From Afipia sp. (GTDB lineage Bacteria; Pseudomonadota; Alphaproteobacteria; Rhizobiales; Xanthobacteraceae): DNA of 64,000 nt. Below are positions 46,574 through 54,204 of this stretch, piece by piece. Position 1 is the stretch's first letter. The number at the start of each line of letters is the position of its first letter. The stretch is taken from assembly GCA_024707075.1 (NCBI GenBank), contig JANQAK010000003.1, positions 496,001-560,000 on the forward strand, read 5' to 3'. The position numbers were made by a program, and so were the translations under genes. The notes below the pieces were generated by a model. It made no database searches. It was not told where the DNA came from and was given only the letters and a program-made list of their open reading frames with translations.

Positions 46574-47424
46574 ATGGAAAAAACAATCGATCTGCGAACA
46601 TCCGTTACCGAACTTCCGGCGTCTGGCGTGTCCTGGGCGGCAATCACAGCAGGCGCACTCGCCGCTCTTGCATTGACCCTGGTGCTCTTATGGTTCGGGA
46701 CCGGGATGGGATTCAGTGTCGTCTCCCCTGGGGCGACTCCGGCGTCTCAGCGACAACCTTCAAGATCGGAACCGGACTTTATCTGGTCGTTGTCGCGATG
46801 ATCTCATCCGCCGTGGGCGGTCATATCGCGGGGCGACTGCGCACCCAATGGTACGGGCTTCACAGCAACGAGGTTTACTTCCGCGATACCGCGCAAGGGT
46901 TTCTCGCCTGGGCACTGGCATCGGTGATTGGCGCACTGTTGCTAGCCTCTGCGGCGACCACCATCATCGGCAGCACCGCTGGTGGTCTTTCACAGGGGGC
47001 CAGCGCTGCGGCCAGCCAATCCTCCGGAGCCATGAGCGGTTATGTCGACCAGTTGCTGCGCCCTGATCCGGCGGCTGCAACAGGACCCGCAGGCGACGGC
47101 ACCGAGACCCGCTCAGAACTGACGCGGCTGCTCACGTCGAGCTTTCAAACCGAACGCGACCTGAAGCCTGCCGATCGCACTTATGTCGCTCAGGTGGTGG
47201 CACGCCGCACTGGCCTTAGCCAGGCAGACGCGGAGAAGCGCGTCAGCGAAGTGCTCACGCAGGCCAAGACCGATCTGGACAAGGCGCGCAAGGCCGCAGC
47301 ACAGCTCGCGTTCTGGATGGCCGCCTCCCTGCTCGTCGGCGCGTTTTCGGCGAGCATCGCAGCCGCCGAGGCCGGAGCATTCCGTGATCGCAACTGGGGC
47401 ACCGTCCCCTTCAGGAAGGAGTAA
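46574..47424 (+). CDS. hypothetical multi-pass membrane protein, frameshifted
   Basis: Starts MEKTIDLRTSVTELPASGVSWAAI at the ATG of 46574 and passes into a membrane helix (GALAALALTLVLLWFGTGMGFS). The frame breaks after VVSP at four C (46725-46728); with five C it would read SPWGDSGVSATTF and continue to 47424. The joined protein of about 283 residues has a second helix, the HIAGRLRT..GLHSNEVYFRDTAQGFLAWALA block typical of a rhizobial membrane family, a Ser/Gly/Ala-rich loop and a final helix. Function unknown. Divergent from the stress operon; overlaps the ribosome binding site of the next small gene. Confidence 0.72.
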
Positions 47425-47429
47425 CGCTC

Positions 47430-47498
47430 ATGCCGATTCTGTTATGGCTGCTTGGAATCCCGCTGCCGCTCATTCTGCTGATCATCTTGCTCCGCTAG
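47430..47498 (+). CDS. 22-residue hydrophobic peptide
   Basis: MPILLWLLGIPLPLILLIIL-type single membrane helix, 22 residues in all. The AGGAAGGAG ribosome binding site lies inside the end of the preceding membrane protein gene, five bases of which separate the stop from the ATG. Peptides of this kind (MPI-LWLLG start) recur in rhizobia (from memory). Too short for automatic gene finding in many pipelines. Function unknown; a membrane-anchored regulator of its neighbour is a possibility only. Confidence 0.6.
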   Translation: MPILLWLLGIPLPLILLIILLR

Positions 47499-47521
47499 TG
47501 ACGATCGTCGGAACACGCGCC

Positions 47522-47555
47522 AAAATAAAAGCCGCGCCACCCGAGGGTGACGCGG
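47522..47555 (-). terminator. intrinsic terminator of ssrA
   Basis: On the minus strand GCCGCGTCACCC and GGGTGGCGCGGC pair (one mismatch) around a 2-3 base loop (47531-47555) and are followed by TTTTATTTT. A strong rho-independent terminator at the 3' end of the tmRNA. Confidence 0.88.
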
Positions 47556-47556
47556 C

Positions 47557-47876
47557 CATGGCCGTTCTGTTGCTAGGTGGACCTACCCCGAATGGTTACG
47601 CCGCGAGGCGCACTTCATTCATGCGAACGTTATCGTTTGCATTTAGGTTTTGACCCGATAACGGCGGTATCATGCCGAGCACACTTCAGAGCTTCTTCAC
47701 GGCCATCGAACCTATTTCGCCCCCATCAGAAACGGTTATGGGATCAAACCTTCCGGTGAGATCAATCTCACCGGGATGAGACCTTTAAGCTCTAACCGCT
47801 TCTGGTGGAGGCGCCGGGGTACTGCCCCCGGGTCTGCCCGTAGTCCGCCCTAAGATTCAGCGCCATCGTCTTGCGA
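47557..47876 (-). ncRNA. ssrA: tmRNA, circularly permuted two-piece form
   Basis: Rescues stalled ribosomes and tags the unfinished protein for proteolysis. Read on the minus strand, the acceptor piece comes first and ends GGCGCCTCCACCA at 47803. An internal spacer (47725-47802) with its own hairpin follows. The coding piece begins GGGGGCGAAATAGGTTCGATGG at 47724. The tag frame at 47640-47596 reads ANDNVRMNEVRLAA followed by TAA. The permuted order, a genomic CCA end and the LAA tag ending are diagnostic for alphaproteobacteria. The outer ends are approximate. Confidence 0.93.
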
Positions 47877-47883
47877 CAAAACC

Positions 47884-47911
47884 AATATAAGCAAAATTTC
47901 TGGTTTTGTAA
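47884..47911 (-). promoter_or_regulatory. housekeeping promoter of ssrA
   Basis: On the minus strand TTACAA (-35), 16 bases, TATATT (-10). The -10 ends about eight bases before the estimated start of the tmRNA precursor. The A/T-rich stretch stands out from its GC-rich surroundings. Confidence 0.55.
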
Positions 47912-47957
47912 GGTGCAAAAGCTGCCGTTCCGGTTCGTCATTCGCGACGTTGGGAAC

Positions 47958-48910
47958 TTATTTCGCCGCAGCAAGCGCGGCTTTCGCAGCCTCGATGTCG
48001 CCGGGACCACCGACCGACACGCCAACCGCGCCGTCGGCGATGCGCTTGACGAGGCCGCTGAGGACCTTGCCCGCACCGATCTCGAGGAAATGCGTCACGC
48101 CCTGCGATGCCATGTAGGCAACACTCACGCCAGCGCACCGTGCCGGTGACCTGCTCGACGAGGCGCCTGCGGATTTCGTCCGGGTCGGTGATCGCAGAGG
48201 CCAGCACGTTGGAGACCAGCGGCGCCTTCGGCTTATTGATAGTGACGCCCGCCAGCGCCTGCGCCATCGCGTCGGCGGCAGGCTGCATCAGGCGGCAATG
48301 GAACGGCGCGGACACGGGAAGGAGCATGGCGCGTTTCGCGCCTTTGGTCTTGGCGATCTCGGTCGCGCGTTCGACCGCCGCCTTGTCGCCGGACACCACC
48401 ACCTGTCCGCCGCCGTTGTCATTGGCGGCCTGACAGACCTGCCCTTGGGCGGCTTCCTCAGCCACCGCAACCGCGGCCTCATAATCGAGCCCGAGCAGCG
48501 CGGCCATCGCACCGACGCCCACCGGCACGGCCTTCTGCATGGCGAGACCACGCGTGCGCAGCAGCTTCGCCGTGTCATAAATCGAGAAACTGCCCGCCGC
48601 CGCCAACGCGGAATATTCACCGAGCGAATGACCCGCGACAAACGCCGCATCGCGCGCGATGTCGATACCTGCTTCGGTTTCCAGCACGCGCAGCGTCGCC
48701 CAGCGACACCGCCATCAGCGCGGGCTGCGCATTCTCGGTCAGTTGCAGCGTCTCCGCAGGGCCGTCCCAGATGATCGCGGTCAGCTTCTCGCCCAGCGCC
48801 GCATCGACCTCGTCGAACACCGCTTTGGCCGCCGGAAAGGCATCGGCAAGCGCCTTGCCCATGCCGACTGCCTGCGATCCCTGCCCCGGAAATGTGAATG
48901 CTGCTGTCAT
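47958..48910 (-). CDS. fabD: malonyl-CoA:ACP transacylase, two frameshifts
   Basis: Loads malonyl onto ACP. Starts MTAAFTFPGQGSQAVGMGK at 48910. After ALMAVSL one extra C (GGG on the coding strand, 48699-48701) shifts the frame; the next frame continues LETEAGID..., with the active-site serine in VAGHSLGEYSAL, to VRWREC, where two bases are missing (48121-48124). The third frame would read VAYMASQGVTHFLEIGAGKVL and end AALAAAK at 47958. Correcting both gives 317 residues, the normal length, and all motifs are intact. FabD is essential, so error in the sequence is much more likely than loss. Confidence 0.88.
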
Positions 48911-49255
48911 GGATGCCCCCCTGAATGAGGGGCCGTAAGACACCGCCCGGACGGTGGGTGTCAAGCGGCGCGGCGGGACCCCGCAAGCCTAGGACCGACA
49001 CAGCCAATGGTCGTTAGCCGCCGGGTCAATTGGCGGGGGGCCCGGGTTCCACCCATCCGAGCGGGCCAAATCGCCCGATTTCGCCTACCAAGGGTGGCTC
49101 TTTTCCTTGCAACCGGTCCCAAAATCCTTATAACCGCGCCATCCGTGGATCCCGGCCGGGAGCTGAACGGACGGTCTCACCATTTCCAGCTTTGGGTTTG
49201 ATGTGACAGGGCCAGTCGGTCCGTCGTCCCGTGCTTCCGCCTTCTGAGCAATATC

Positions 49256-49320
49256 GAGTCCTTTCCGAAGGGTCTCGAAGGGCTTGCCGCCAGGAACCGC
49301 GCCAACACTGGAAAGGACTC
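49256..49320 (+). promoter_or_regulatory. structured rpsF mRNA leader, candidate S6:S18 autoregulatory element
   Basis: GAGTCCTTTCC (49256-49266) and GGAAAGGACTC (49310-49320) form a perfect 11-base stem that ends two bases before the rpsF ATG. The ribosome binding site (AAAGGAC) is inside the stem. Between the arms are GC-rich segments and CCG triplets (GCCGCC, ACCGCGCC). Many bacteria regulate rpsF-rpsR through an S6:S18-binding leader containing a CCG bulge; the arrangement fits, the protein contact is inference. The 412-base gap from 48911 holds no gene. Confidence 0.6.
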
Positions 49321-49322
49321 CC

Positions 49323-49799
49323 ATGCCTCTTTACGAGCATGTTTTTCTCGCGCGTCAGGATGCGAGCGCCCAGCAGGTCGAGGAATTCACCACGCAGATT
49401 ACCGGCGTGATCGAAGGTCTCGGCGGCAAGGTCACCAAGACCGAGAACTGGGGCGTGCGCTCCCTCACCTATCGCATGAACAAGAACCGCAAAGCGCATT
49501 TCATGCTGCTGAACATCGACGGCCCCGCAGCGGTGGTCGCCGAGATCGAGCGGCAGGAACGCATCAGCGAAGACATCATTCGTTATATCACCGTTCGCGT
49601 CGACGAACTGGAGGAAGGCCCCTCCGCGATGATGCGCAAGTCCGAGCGTGACCGCGACGAGCGCGGTGGCGGCGGCTTCCGCGGCGATCGTGAAGGCGGC
49701 GGCTTCCGTGGCGGCGACCGCGATGGCGGTGGTTTCCGTGGCGACCGCGGTCCGCGCCGTCCGCGTGACGAAGATGCAACCGCCGCAGTTGAGGAGTAA
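49323..49799 (+). CDS. rpsF: 30S ribosomal protein S6
   Basis: A central-domain protein of the small subunit that binds 16S rRNA together with S18. [22 protein letters not shown] and [19 protein letters not shown] are standard. Residues after about 112 form an acidic/basic Gly-rich tail with repeated GGGFRGD units (158 residues in total versus about 131 in E. coli), as usual in alphaproteobacteria. First gene of rpsF-rpsR-DUF2232-rplI. Confidence 0.97.
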   Translation: MPLYEHVFLARQDASAQQVEEFTTQITGVIEGLGGKVTKTENWGVRSLTYRMNKNRKAHFMLLNIDGPAAVVAEIERQERISEDIIRYITVRVDELEEGPSAMMRKSERDRDERGGGGFRGDREGGGFRGGDRDGGGFRGDRGPRRPRDEDATAAVEE

Positions 49800-49804
49800 G
49801 AACC

Positions 49805-50044
49805 ATGGCTGAAGCAGGTGCACGCCGTCCGTTTTTCCGCCGCCGCAAGACGTGCCCGTTCACGGGCCCGAACGCGCCGAAGATCGACTACAAGGATTCC
49901 AAGCTGCTGATGCGTTACGTGTCCGAGCGCGGCAAGATCGTGCCGAGCCGCATCACCGCCGTGTCCGCGCTGAAGCAGCGTGAACTCGCCCGCGCCATCA
50001 AGCGCTCGCGGTTCCTCGGTCTGCTGCCTTACGTGATCCGCTAA
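49805..50044 (+). CDS. rpsR: 30S ribosomal protein S18
   Basis: A 79-residue basic protein pairing with S6 on the platform of the small subunit. [25 protein letters not shown] followed by [36 protein letters not shown] is the S18 core. Five bases separate it from rpsF. Confidence 0.97.
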   Translation: MAEAGARRPFFRRRKTCPFTGPNAPKIDYKDSKLLMRYVSERGKIVPSRITAVSALKQRELARAIKRSRFLGLLPYVIR

Positions 50045-50049
50045 AAATC

Positions 50050-50082
50050 ATTGCGAGCGCGCGAACATCGTGCGCTCGCAAT
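50050..50082 (+). terminator. hairpin after rpsR
   Basis: A perfect 11-base stem ATTGCGAGCGC / GCGCTCGCAAT (50050-50060, 50072-50082) with an 11-base loop, six bases after the rpsR stop. Followed by TCTCTCGACGTTTTATTTT, so it may be a partial terminator or a processing/stability element in front of the DUF2232 gene. Confidence 0.6.
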
Positions 50083-50181
50083 TCTCTCGACGTTTTATTT
50101 TCATAACACTGCGGGGGCATCCCACGGTGGATGGTTGGGGTTCTCAGAACCTCTAACCGCTCGAAAGGAGCGGGACAGCTG

Positions 50182-51147
50182 ATGATGACGGGCATCCTCA
50201 TAGCACTGGCGGCCGGCCTCGCGTCGGCGACGATGTTCGCGTCGATCATTTCGGGCGCGCTGATTTCGCTTGTGCTGTTTTACCTGGCGCCCTTGCCCCT
50301 GATGGTCGCTGCGCTGGGCTGGGGATCGTCCACCGCACTGATCGGCGGCGTGATCGCGGCGCTGGGTCTCGGCGTCATCTTCGGCATTCCCTATACGGCC
50401 GCGTTCGCATTGACCGTCGCGCTGCCGGCATGGTGGCTCGGACACCTGACACTGCTGGCGCGCCCGGTCTCGAACGATCCGCAGCTCGCTAATCTTTCCC
50501 CCGCGCTCGACTGGTATCCGACCGGACGCATCCTCGCATGGGCCGCGGTGTTCGCCAGCATCACCACGATCAGCGCGCTGCTGACCCTCGGCACGGATGC
50601 CGACACGATCAACGCGGCCCTGCGCCACGGCCTGACGCGCATCATGGGTAACCGCGCCAGCGTGCCATCAGGCGAGGCCGACCGCGTGGTCGATGCGCTG
50701 GTCGCGATCGCGCCGGGTGCGGCCACCATCATCGCGATGATGACACTGACGCTGAACCTGTGGCTCTCCGCCAAGATCACCACGACGTCCGGCCGCATGA
50801 AGCGGCCGTGGCCCGATCTGCGCACCACGACGCTGCCCCGCATGATCCTGGTCGCGCTGCTGGTCGCCGTCGCGTTTTGCTTCGTCGGCGGCCTGCTGGC
50901 GATGATGGCGCAGATCGTGAGTAGCGCACTGCTGATGGCTTACGCCGTCACTGGCTTCGCGGTGCTTCATACGGTGACGCAGGCCTTTTCCGGACGCGCC
51001 TTCGTGCTCGGCGCCGCCTACGCCGCGACGCTGTTCATCGGCTGGCCGCTGCTCGGCATGATCAGTCTCGGTCTCGCCGATGCCGTGTTTGGAATTCGAC
51101 AAGCCTACTGGACGCGGCGCGGGCCACCGCCCATGCCGACGGCCTGA
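50182..51147 (+). CDS. DUF2232 family membrane protein
   Basis: A 321-residue inner-membrane protein with about eight hydrophobic segments, from MMTGILIALAAGLASATMFAS to the C-terminal LFIGWPLLGMISLGLADAVFG. The position between rpsR and rplI is characteristic of DUF2232 proteins in alphaproteobacteria. The ATG at 50182 (or 50185) follows AAAGGAGCGGGA; an upstream in-frame start at 50131 is less likely. Function unknown; constant linkage to ribosomal genes is known for the family, its meaning is not. Confidence 0.87.
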   Translation: MMTGILIALAAGLASATMFASIISGALISLVLFYLAPLPLMVAALGWGSSTALIGGVIAALGLGVIFGIPYTAAFALTVALPAWWLGHLTLLARPVSNDPQLANLSPALDWYPTGRILAWAAVFASITTISALLTLGTDADTINAALRHGLTRIMGNRASVPSGEADRVVDALVAIAPGAATIIAMMTLTLNLWLSAKITTTSGRMKRPWPDLRTTTLPRMILVALLVAVAFCFVGGLLAMMAQIVSSALLMAYAVTGFAVLHTVTQAFSGRAFVLGAAYAATLFIGWPLLGMISLGLADAVFGIRQAYWTRRGPPPMPTA

Positions 51148-51204
51148 CATTCACCTCAACCTGAAACCTCAACTCTCAAACGACAGATCGAACGGAGAAT
51201 TCAA

Positions 51205-51807
51205 ATGGAAGTCATTCTGCTGGAACGCGTGGCCAAGCTCGGCCAGATGGGCGACGTGGTCAAAGTGAAGGACGGGTTCGCCCGCAACTTCCTGCTCAAG
51301 CGCAACAAGGCGCTGCGCGCGACCAAGGAAAACCGCGAGAAGTACGACGGCATGAAGGCCGACCTCGAGGCCAAGAACATTCAGGCCAAGGGTGAAGCGA
51401 GCAAGGTCGCCGAGAAGATCGAGGGGCGTAATGTGATCGTCATCCGTCAGGCCTCGGAAACTGGCCAGCTTTACGGGTCGGTGTCGGTGCGCGACATCAT
51501 GGCGGCGCTGGAGAAGGACGGCGTTTCGCTGAACCGCCAGCAGGTGCTGCTCGACGCCCCGATCAAGACCATCGGCCAGCACAAGATCACCATCGCGGTG
51601 CATCCGGAAGTCGAAATCCATGTCACGACGACGGTGGCGCGCTCCGACGCGGAAGCCGAACGCATCAACCGCGGCGAGGACGTCAACAGCCGTCAGGAAG
51701 ATCGCGATGCGGCCGCCGAAGCCATCGCCGCCGCCGGCGAGTTCTTCGATCCGGAAGCGCTCGACAACCGCGACGAGCAGGAAGCGGCTCCCGCCGAAGA
51801 GAAGTAA
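51205..51807 (+). CDS. rplI: 50S ribosomal protein L9
   Basis: Binds 23S rRNA domain V and reaches across neighbouring ribosomes. [37 protein letters not shown] is the N-terminal RNA-binding domain; a long central helix and the C-terminal domain with [15 protein letters not shown] follow. At 200 residues it exceeds the E. coli protein (149) by a charged alphaproteobacterial tail rich in Glu, Asp and Ala. ACGGAGAATTCAA precedes the ATG. Confidence 0.97.
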   Translation: MEVILLERVAKLGQMGDVVKVKDGFARNFLLKRNKALRATKENREKYDGMKADLEAKNIQAKGEASKVAEKIEGRNVIVIRQASETGQLYGSVSVRDIMAALEKDGVSLNRQQVLLDAPIKTIGQHKITIAVHPEVEIHVTTTVARSDAEAERINRGEDVNSRQEDRDAAAEAIAAAGEFFDPEALDNRDEQEAAPAEEK

Positions 51808-51844
51808 GATCGCGGCGCAAGCCTGACCGGACTGCGAATAAAAC

Positions 51845-51874
51845 AAGCCCGGCCTCAATGAGGCCGGGCTTTGT
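51845..51874. terminator. intrinsic terminator between rplI and the thioesterase gene
   Basis: AAGCCCGGCCTC and GAGGCCGGGCTT (51845-51871) pair perfectly around a 3-base loop and are followed by TTGTCTT; AAACAA precedes the stem. Probably acts for both convergent genes. Confidence 0.85.
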
Positions 51875-51880
51875 CTTGGG

Positions 51881-52360
51881 TCACACGGCCTGTGCCGATT
51901 GGGACTGAAGCGGCTCCTTCTGCATCAGGTTGTCGCCAACCATTGCAATCGATGCGAGCGCCGTTGCCGTGTGCTTTTCGACACCGTCGGTTATGCAGAA
52001 GACATCGGCGGCCACCACCGACACCTGCCGGCCTGACTTGACCACGCGCGCGCGGCAAATCAACCGGTCGCCCGAGGCGGGCGCGAGCAGGTTGAGTTTG
52101 AACTCCGCTGTCAGCACGCCTTGCCCCCGCACCGTCGCGGCTGCCACCGTCGTGGCGTTGTCCACCAGAAACGCCGTTACACCGCCGTGGAAAAAGCCGT
52201 GCTGCTGCAACAGTTCGGGACGGCGATTGACCGCCATGACACAGATGCCCGGCGACAATTCATCCACTTCAGCCCCCATGTGCCCCATGAAGCCTTGATC
52301 GGCCAGACGCGCCCGCAGATAGGTCTCCAGCGGCGCAAACTCACCTTCCGCATATTTCAT
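51881..52360 (-). CDS. PaaI-family thioesterase (hotdog fold)
   Basis: A 159-residue acyl-CoA thioesterase. The hotdog motif is QQHGFFHGGVTAFLVDNATTVAA near residues 55-77, with the glycine pair and an Asp-Asn used in catalysis; LTAEFKLNLLAPASGDRLI is the following strand pair. The ATG at 52360 overlaps the stop of the TetR gene (TGATG), so the two are co-translated and the regulator probably controls the thioesterase. Substrate unknown, probably an aromatic or medium acyl-CoA. Confidence 0.85.
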   Translation of the reverse strand: MKYAEGEFAPLETYLRARLADQGFMGHMGAEVDELSPGICVMAVNRRPELLQQHGFFHGGVTAFLVDNATTVAAATVRGQGVLTAEFKLNLLAPASGDRLICRARVVKSGRQVSVVAADVFCITDGVEKHTATALASIAMVGDNLMQKEPLQSQSAQAV

Positions 52361-52944
52361 CAGCCTGTTCCCCTGGTTGTGAGCGCGCGAACGGCGCATG
52401 CGATCAGGACATCGGCCTGCTCGCGCGGATCGGAGGAGTCGCGGCCTGACAACCATGCCCGGCAAAAGAATTGCGCAGGCCCGATGATCTGGCTGGAGAA
52501 CATCGCGGCCGTCATCGGACACAGTTCACCATCGGCGACGAGCGGAGCACGCCACGTCTCGATGCCCTCCATTAGCGTGGAATTCTGGGCGCTGCGCGCC
52601 TCGCGCACGTCCTGCGCCCATTCGCTGCGCGAGATTTCGAACAGGTAGTTCGCTTCGCGCCGGTTGTTGACCACCCATTCCAGATGGGTGCGGATCAGCC
52701 GCGCGATGCCTTCCTCCGCGCCCAGCGGCGCGTCGATCGCAGCGAGCATTGCGAGGTGGTAGCGGCGCAGCACGTCGAGAAACAGCGTGCCGGCGAGCTC
52801 ACGCTTCGAACTGAAGAAGTGAAAGAAGCTGCCGTTGGAGGCGCCCGCCCGCTCACGAATCGTGGCGACGGTTGCGCCCTCGAAGCCGTCCCGGTCGAAC
52901 ACCTCCAGCGCCGCGGTCAGCAAATCAGTGCGCACGTCTGCCAT
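52360..52944 (-). CDS. TetR family transcriptional regulator
   Basis: A 194-residue repressor. The N-terminal helix-turn-helix is visible in ATVATIRERAGASNGSFFHFFSSKRELAGTLF (residues 23-54); the remainder is helical ligand-binding sequence. The ATG at 52944 starts MADVRTDLLTAALEVF. A 7-3-7 perfect palindrome lies 35 bases upstream of the start and is the likely operator, implying autoregulation of the tetR-thioesterase pair. Confidence 0.9.
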   Translation of the reverse strand: MADVRTDLLTAALEVFDRDGFEGATVATIRERAGASNGSFFHFFSSKRELAGTLFLDVLRRYHLAMLAAIDAPLGAEEGIARLIRTHLEWVVNNRREANYLFEISRSEWAQDVREARSAQNSTLMEGIETWRAPLVADGELCPMTAAMFSSQIIGPAQFFCRAWLSGRDSSDPREQADVLIACAVRALTTRGTG

Positions 52945-52978
52945 CGCCAAATCCCTGCCGAGAGATTGGATGATTGCT

Positions 52979-52995
52979 CTAGAGTAACACTCTAG
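52979..52995. promoter_or_regulatory. probable operator of the TetR regulator
   Basis: CTAGAGT-AAC-ACTCTAG is a perfect inverted repeat with 7-base arms. Its length and place directly upstream of the tetR gene are as in self-regulated TetR systems. Confidence 0.65.
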
Positions 52996-53050
52996 TCAAG
53001 GCGCAAGCCACCATCCAGAGAATCGGCAGGTTGCTGAGTCGGGGGCAGGT

Positions 53051-53914
53051 TTAGTGGGAGATCGGTGGTTCCGGCTTCCCTGCCGGGACAGGCGGGGATC
53101 CGGCAACCGCAGCCTTCGGTGCCGGCGGAGGCCCCATATCGATCGTCAAGGGGCCGGCGGGAATCTCAGCCTTCGGCAGAGCAACAGCCACATCAGCCGG
53201 TTTTTCGGCTTCCTTGGGTTGGCTCTCCCCTTCCTTTGGTGCCGGCGTGACAGCGGGGACCGGATCCGGCCGCGTGCCATCGGCCTTCGGAGGCTCGGTC
53301 CTGGCTGTTTCCGTCTTCGGTGAATCGGATTTGGCTGCCTCGGTCCTGGCAGCCTCGTCCTTTGGCGTTTCATGCCGGGCTTCGTCCTTCGGCGGCAGCC
53401 CCGCCTTGTTCTTGGCGGCGAGCCGGGCCGCCCTGCGCTCGGCAGCAGCTTTCTGGCGGGCAGCCAGCGCTGCGTCCGGCGTACCCGCGCCGGCCGGAAT
53501 GTTGCCCTGCAATCCATCGGCATCTGGCCTTGCCGCCTCACGCGACGGCGGCTTGCGGCCGCGCTCGGCGGCGGGATCCGAAGGAGCACCGCCAGTTTTC
53601 GCTTCCTGACCCTGTTTGGTCAGATTGCCTCCGGCAACCGGCGCATTGGCGGCGCCGTTGGAGAGCACATAGGCGCTCATGGCCGCGGCCATATCGGTGC
53701 TGGTGGTGTAGTGCTGGCGCAGGAAACCGGGCAGCGACCCCGGCGAGACGCTTTTCAACAGTCCACGCGCGCTCTTGTGGCACAACGAGCAGGTGCTGGA
53801 AAAAATCTGGGAGGGAGGCTTGCCGGCTTCGAGATTCTGCGCGTCCGCCGGGATCACCCCGAAACAGCCCAACGCAAAAGCCACCGCCGCCAAAATGAGC
53901 GCTCGGCTCAACAT
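53051..53914 (-). CDS. c-type cytochrome-like protein with long disordered tail
   Basis: A 287-residue exported protein. Signal peptide MLSRALILAAVAFALGC..., cleavage near ADAQN. One haem-binding CSLCH motif lies near residue 42, followed by a helix and DMAAAMSAYVL, whose methionines could be the axial ligand. The cytochrome-like part ends near residue 95; the remaining 190 residues are Ala/Pro/Lys/Glu-rich with repeats of PK-x-E/DEA type and are probably disordered. In-frame starts exist up to 53956; 53914 is best placed for the signal peptide. Role in electron transfer is plausible but not shown. An alternative name is 'cytochrome c family, Pro-rich'. Confidence 0.75.
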   Translation of the reverse strand: MLSRALILAAVAFALGCFGVIPADAQNLEAGKPPSQIFSSTCSLCHKSARGLLKSVSPGSLPGFLRQHYTTSTDMAAAMSAYVLSNGAANAPVAGGNLTKQGQEAKTGGAPSDPAAERGRKPPSREAARPDADGLQGNIPAGAGTPDAALAARQKAAAERRAARLAAKNKAGLPPKDEARHETPKDEAARTEAAKSDSPKTETARTEPPKADGTRPDPVPAVTPAPKEGESQPKEAEKPADVAVALPKAEIPAGPLTIDMGPPPAPKAAVAGSPPVPAGKPEPPISH

Positions 53915-54204
53915 CCAAGGTCTCCAGATATATCGCCGGTCAAGGACGGGACTCACGCGGCCCTGCCCTCGGCCTCGCGGTCACCTTTAGCGGATTATGA
54001 CGCGAATGGAAGCACCGAGATTTCTCATATGCGTGAGCCTATTCCCGAGGCGGGACGCCGCCCTTTCAGGCAGCCCACCCTCGCCCCACCGGGCGAAAAC
54101 GCAGATCAGCTTTACGCGAGGGACGTATACGGCAAATTGCGATTGAAACCTTGTCAAAAAATACCCAACATTCAATATGCTAGGGACCACTTGGATCGTT
54201 GGAC

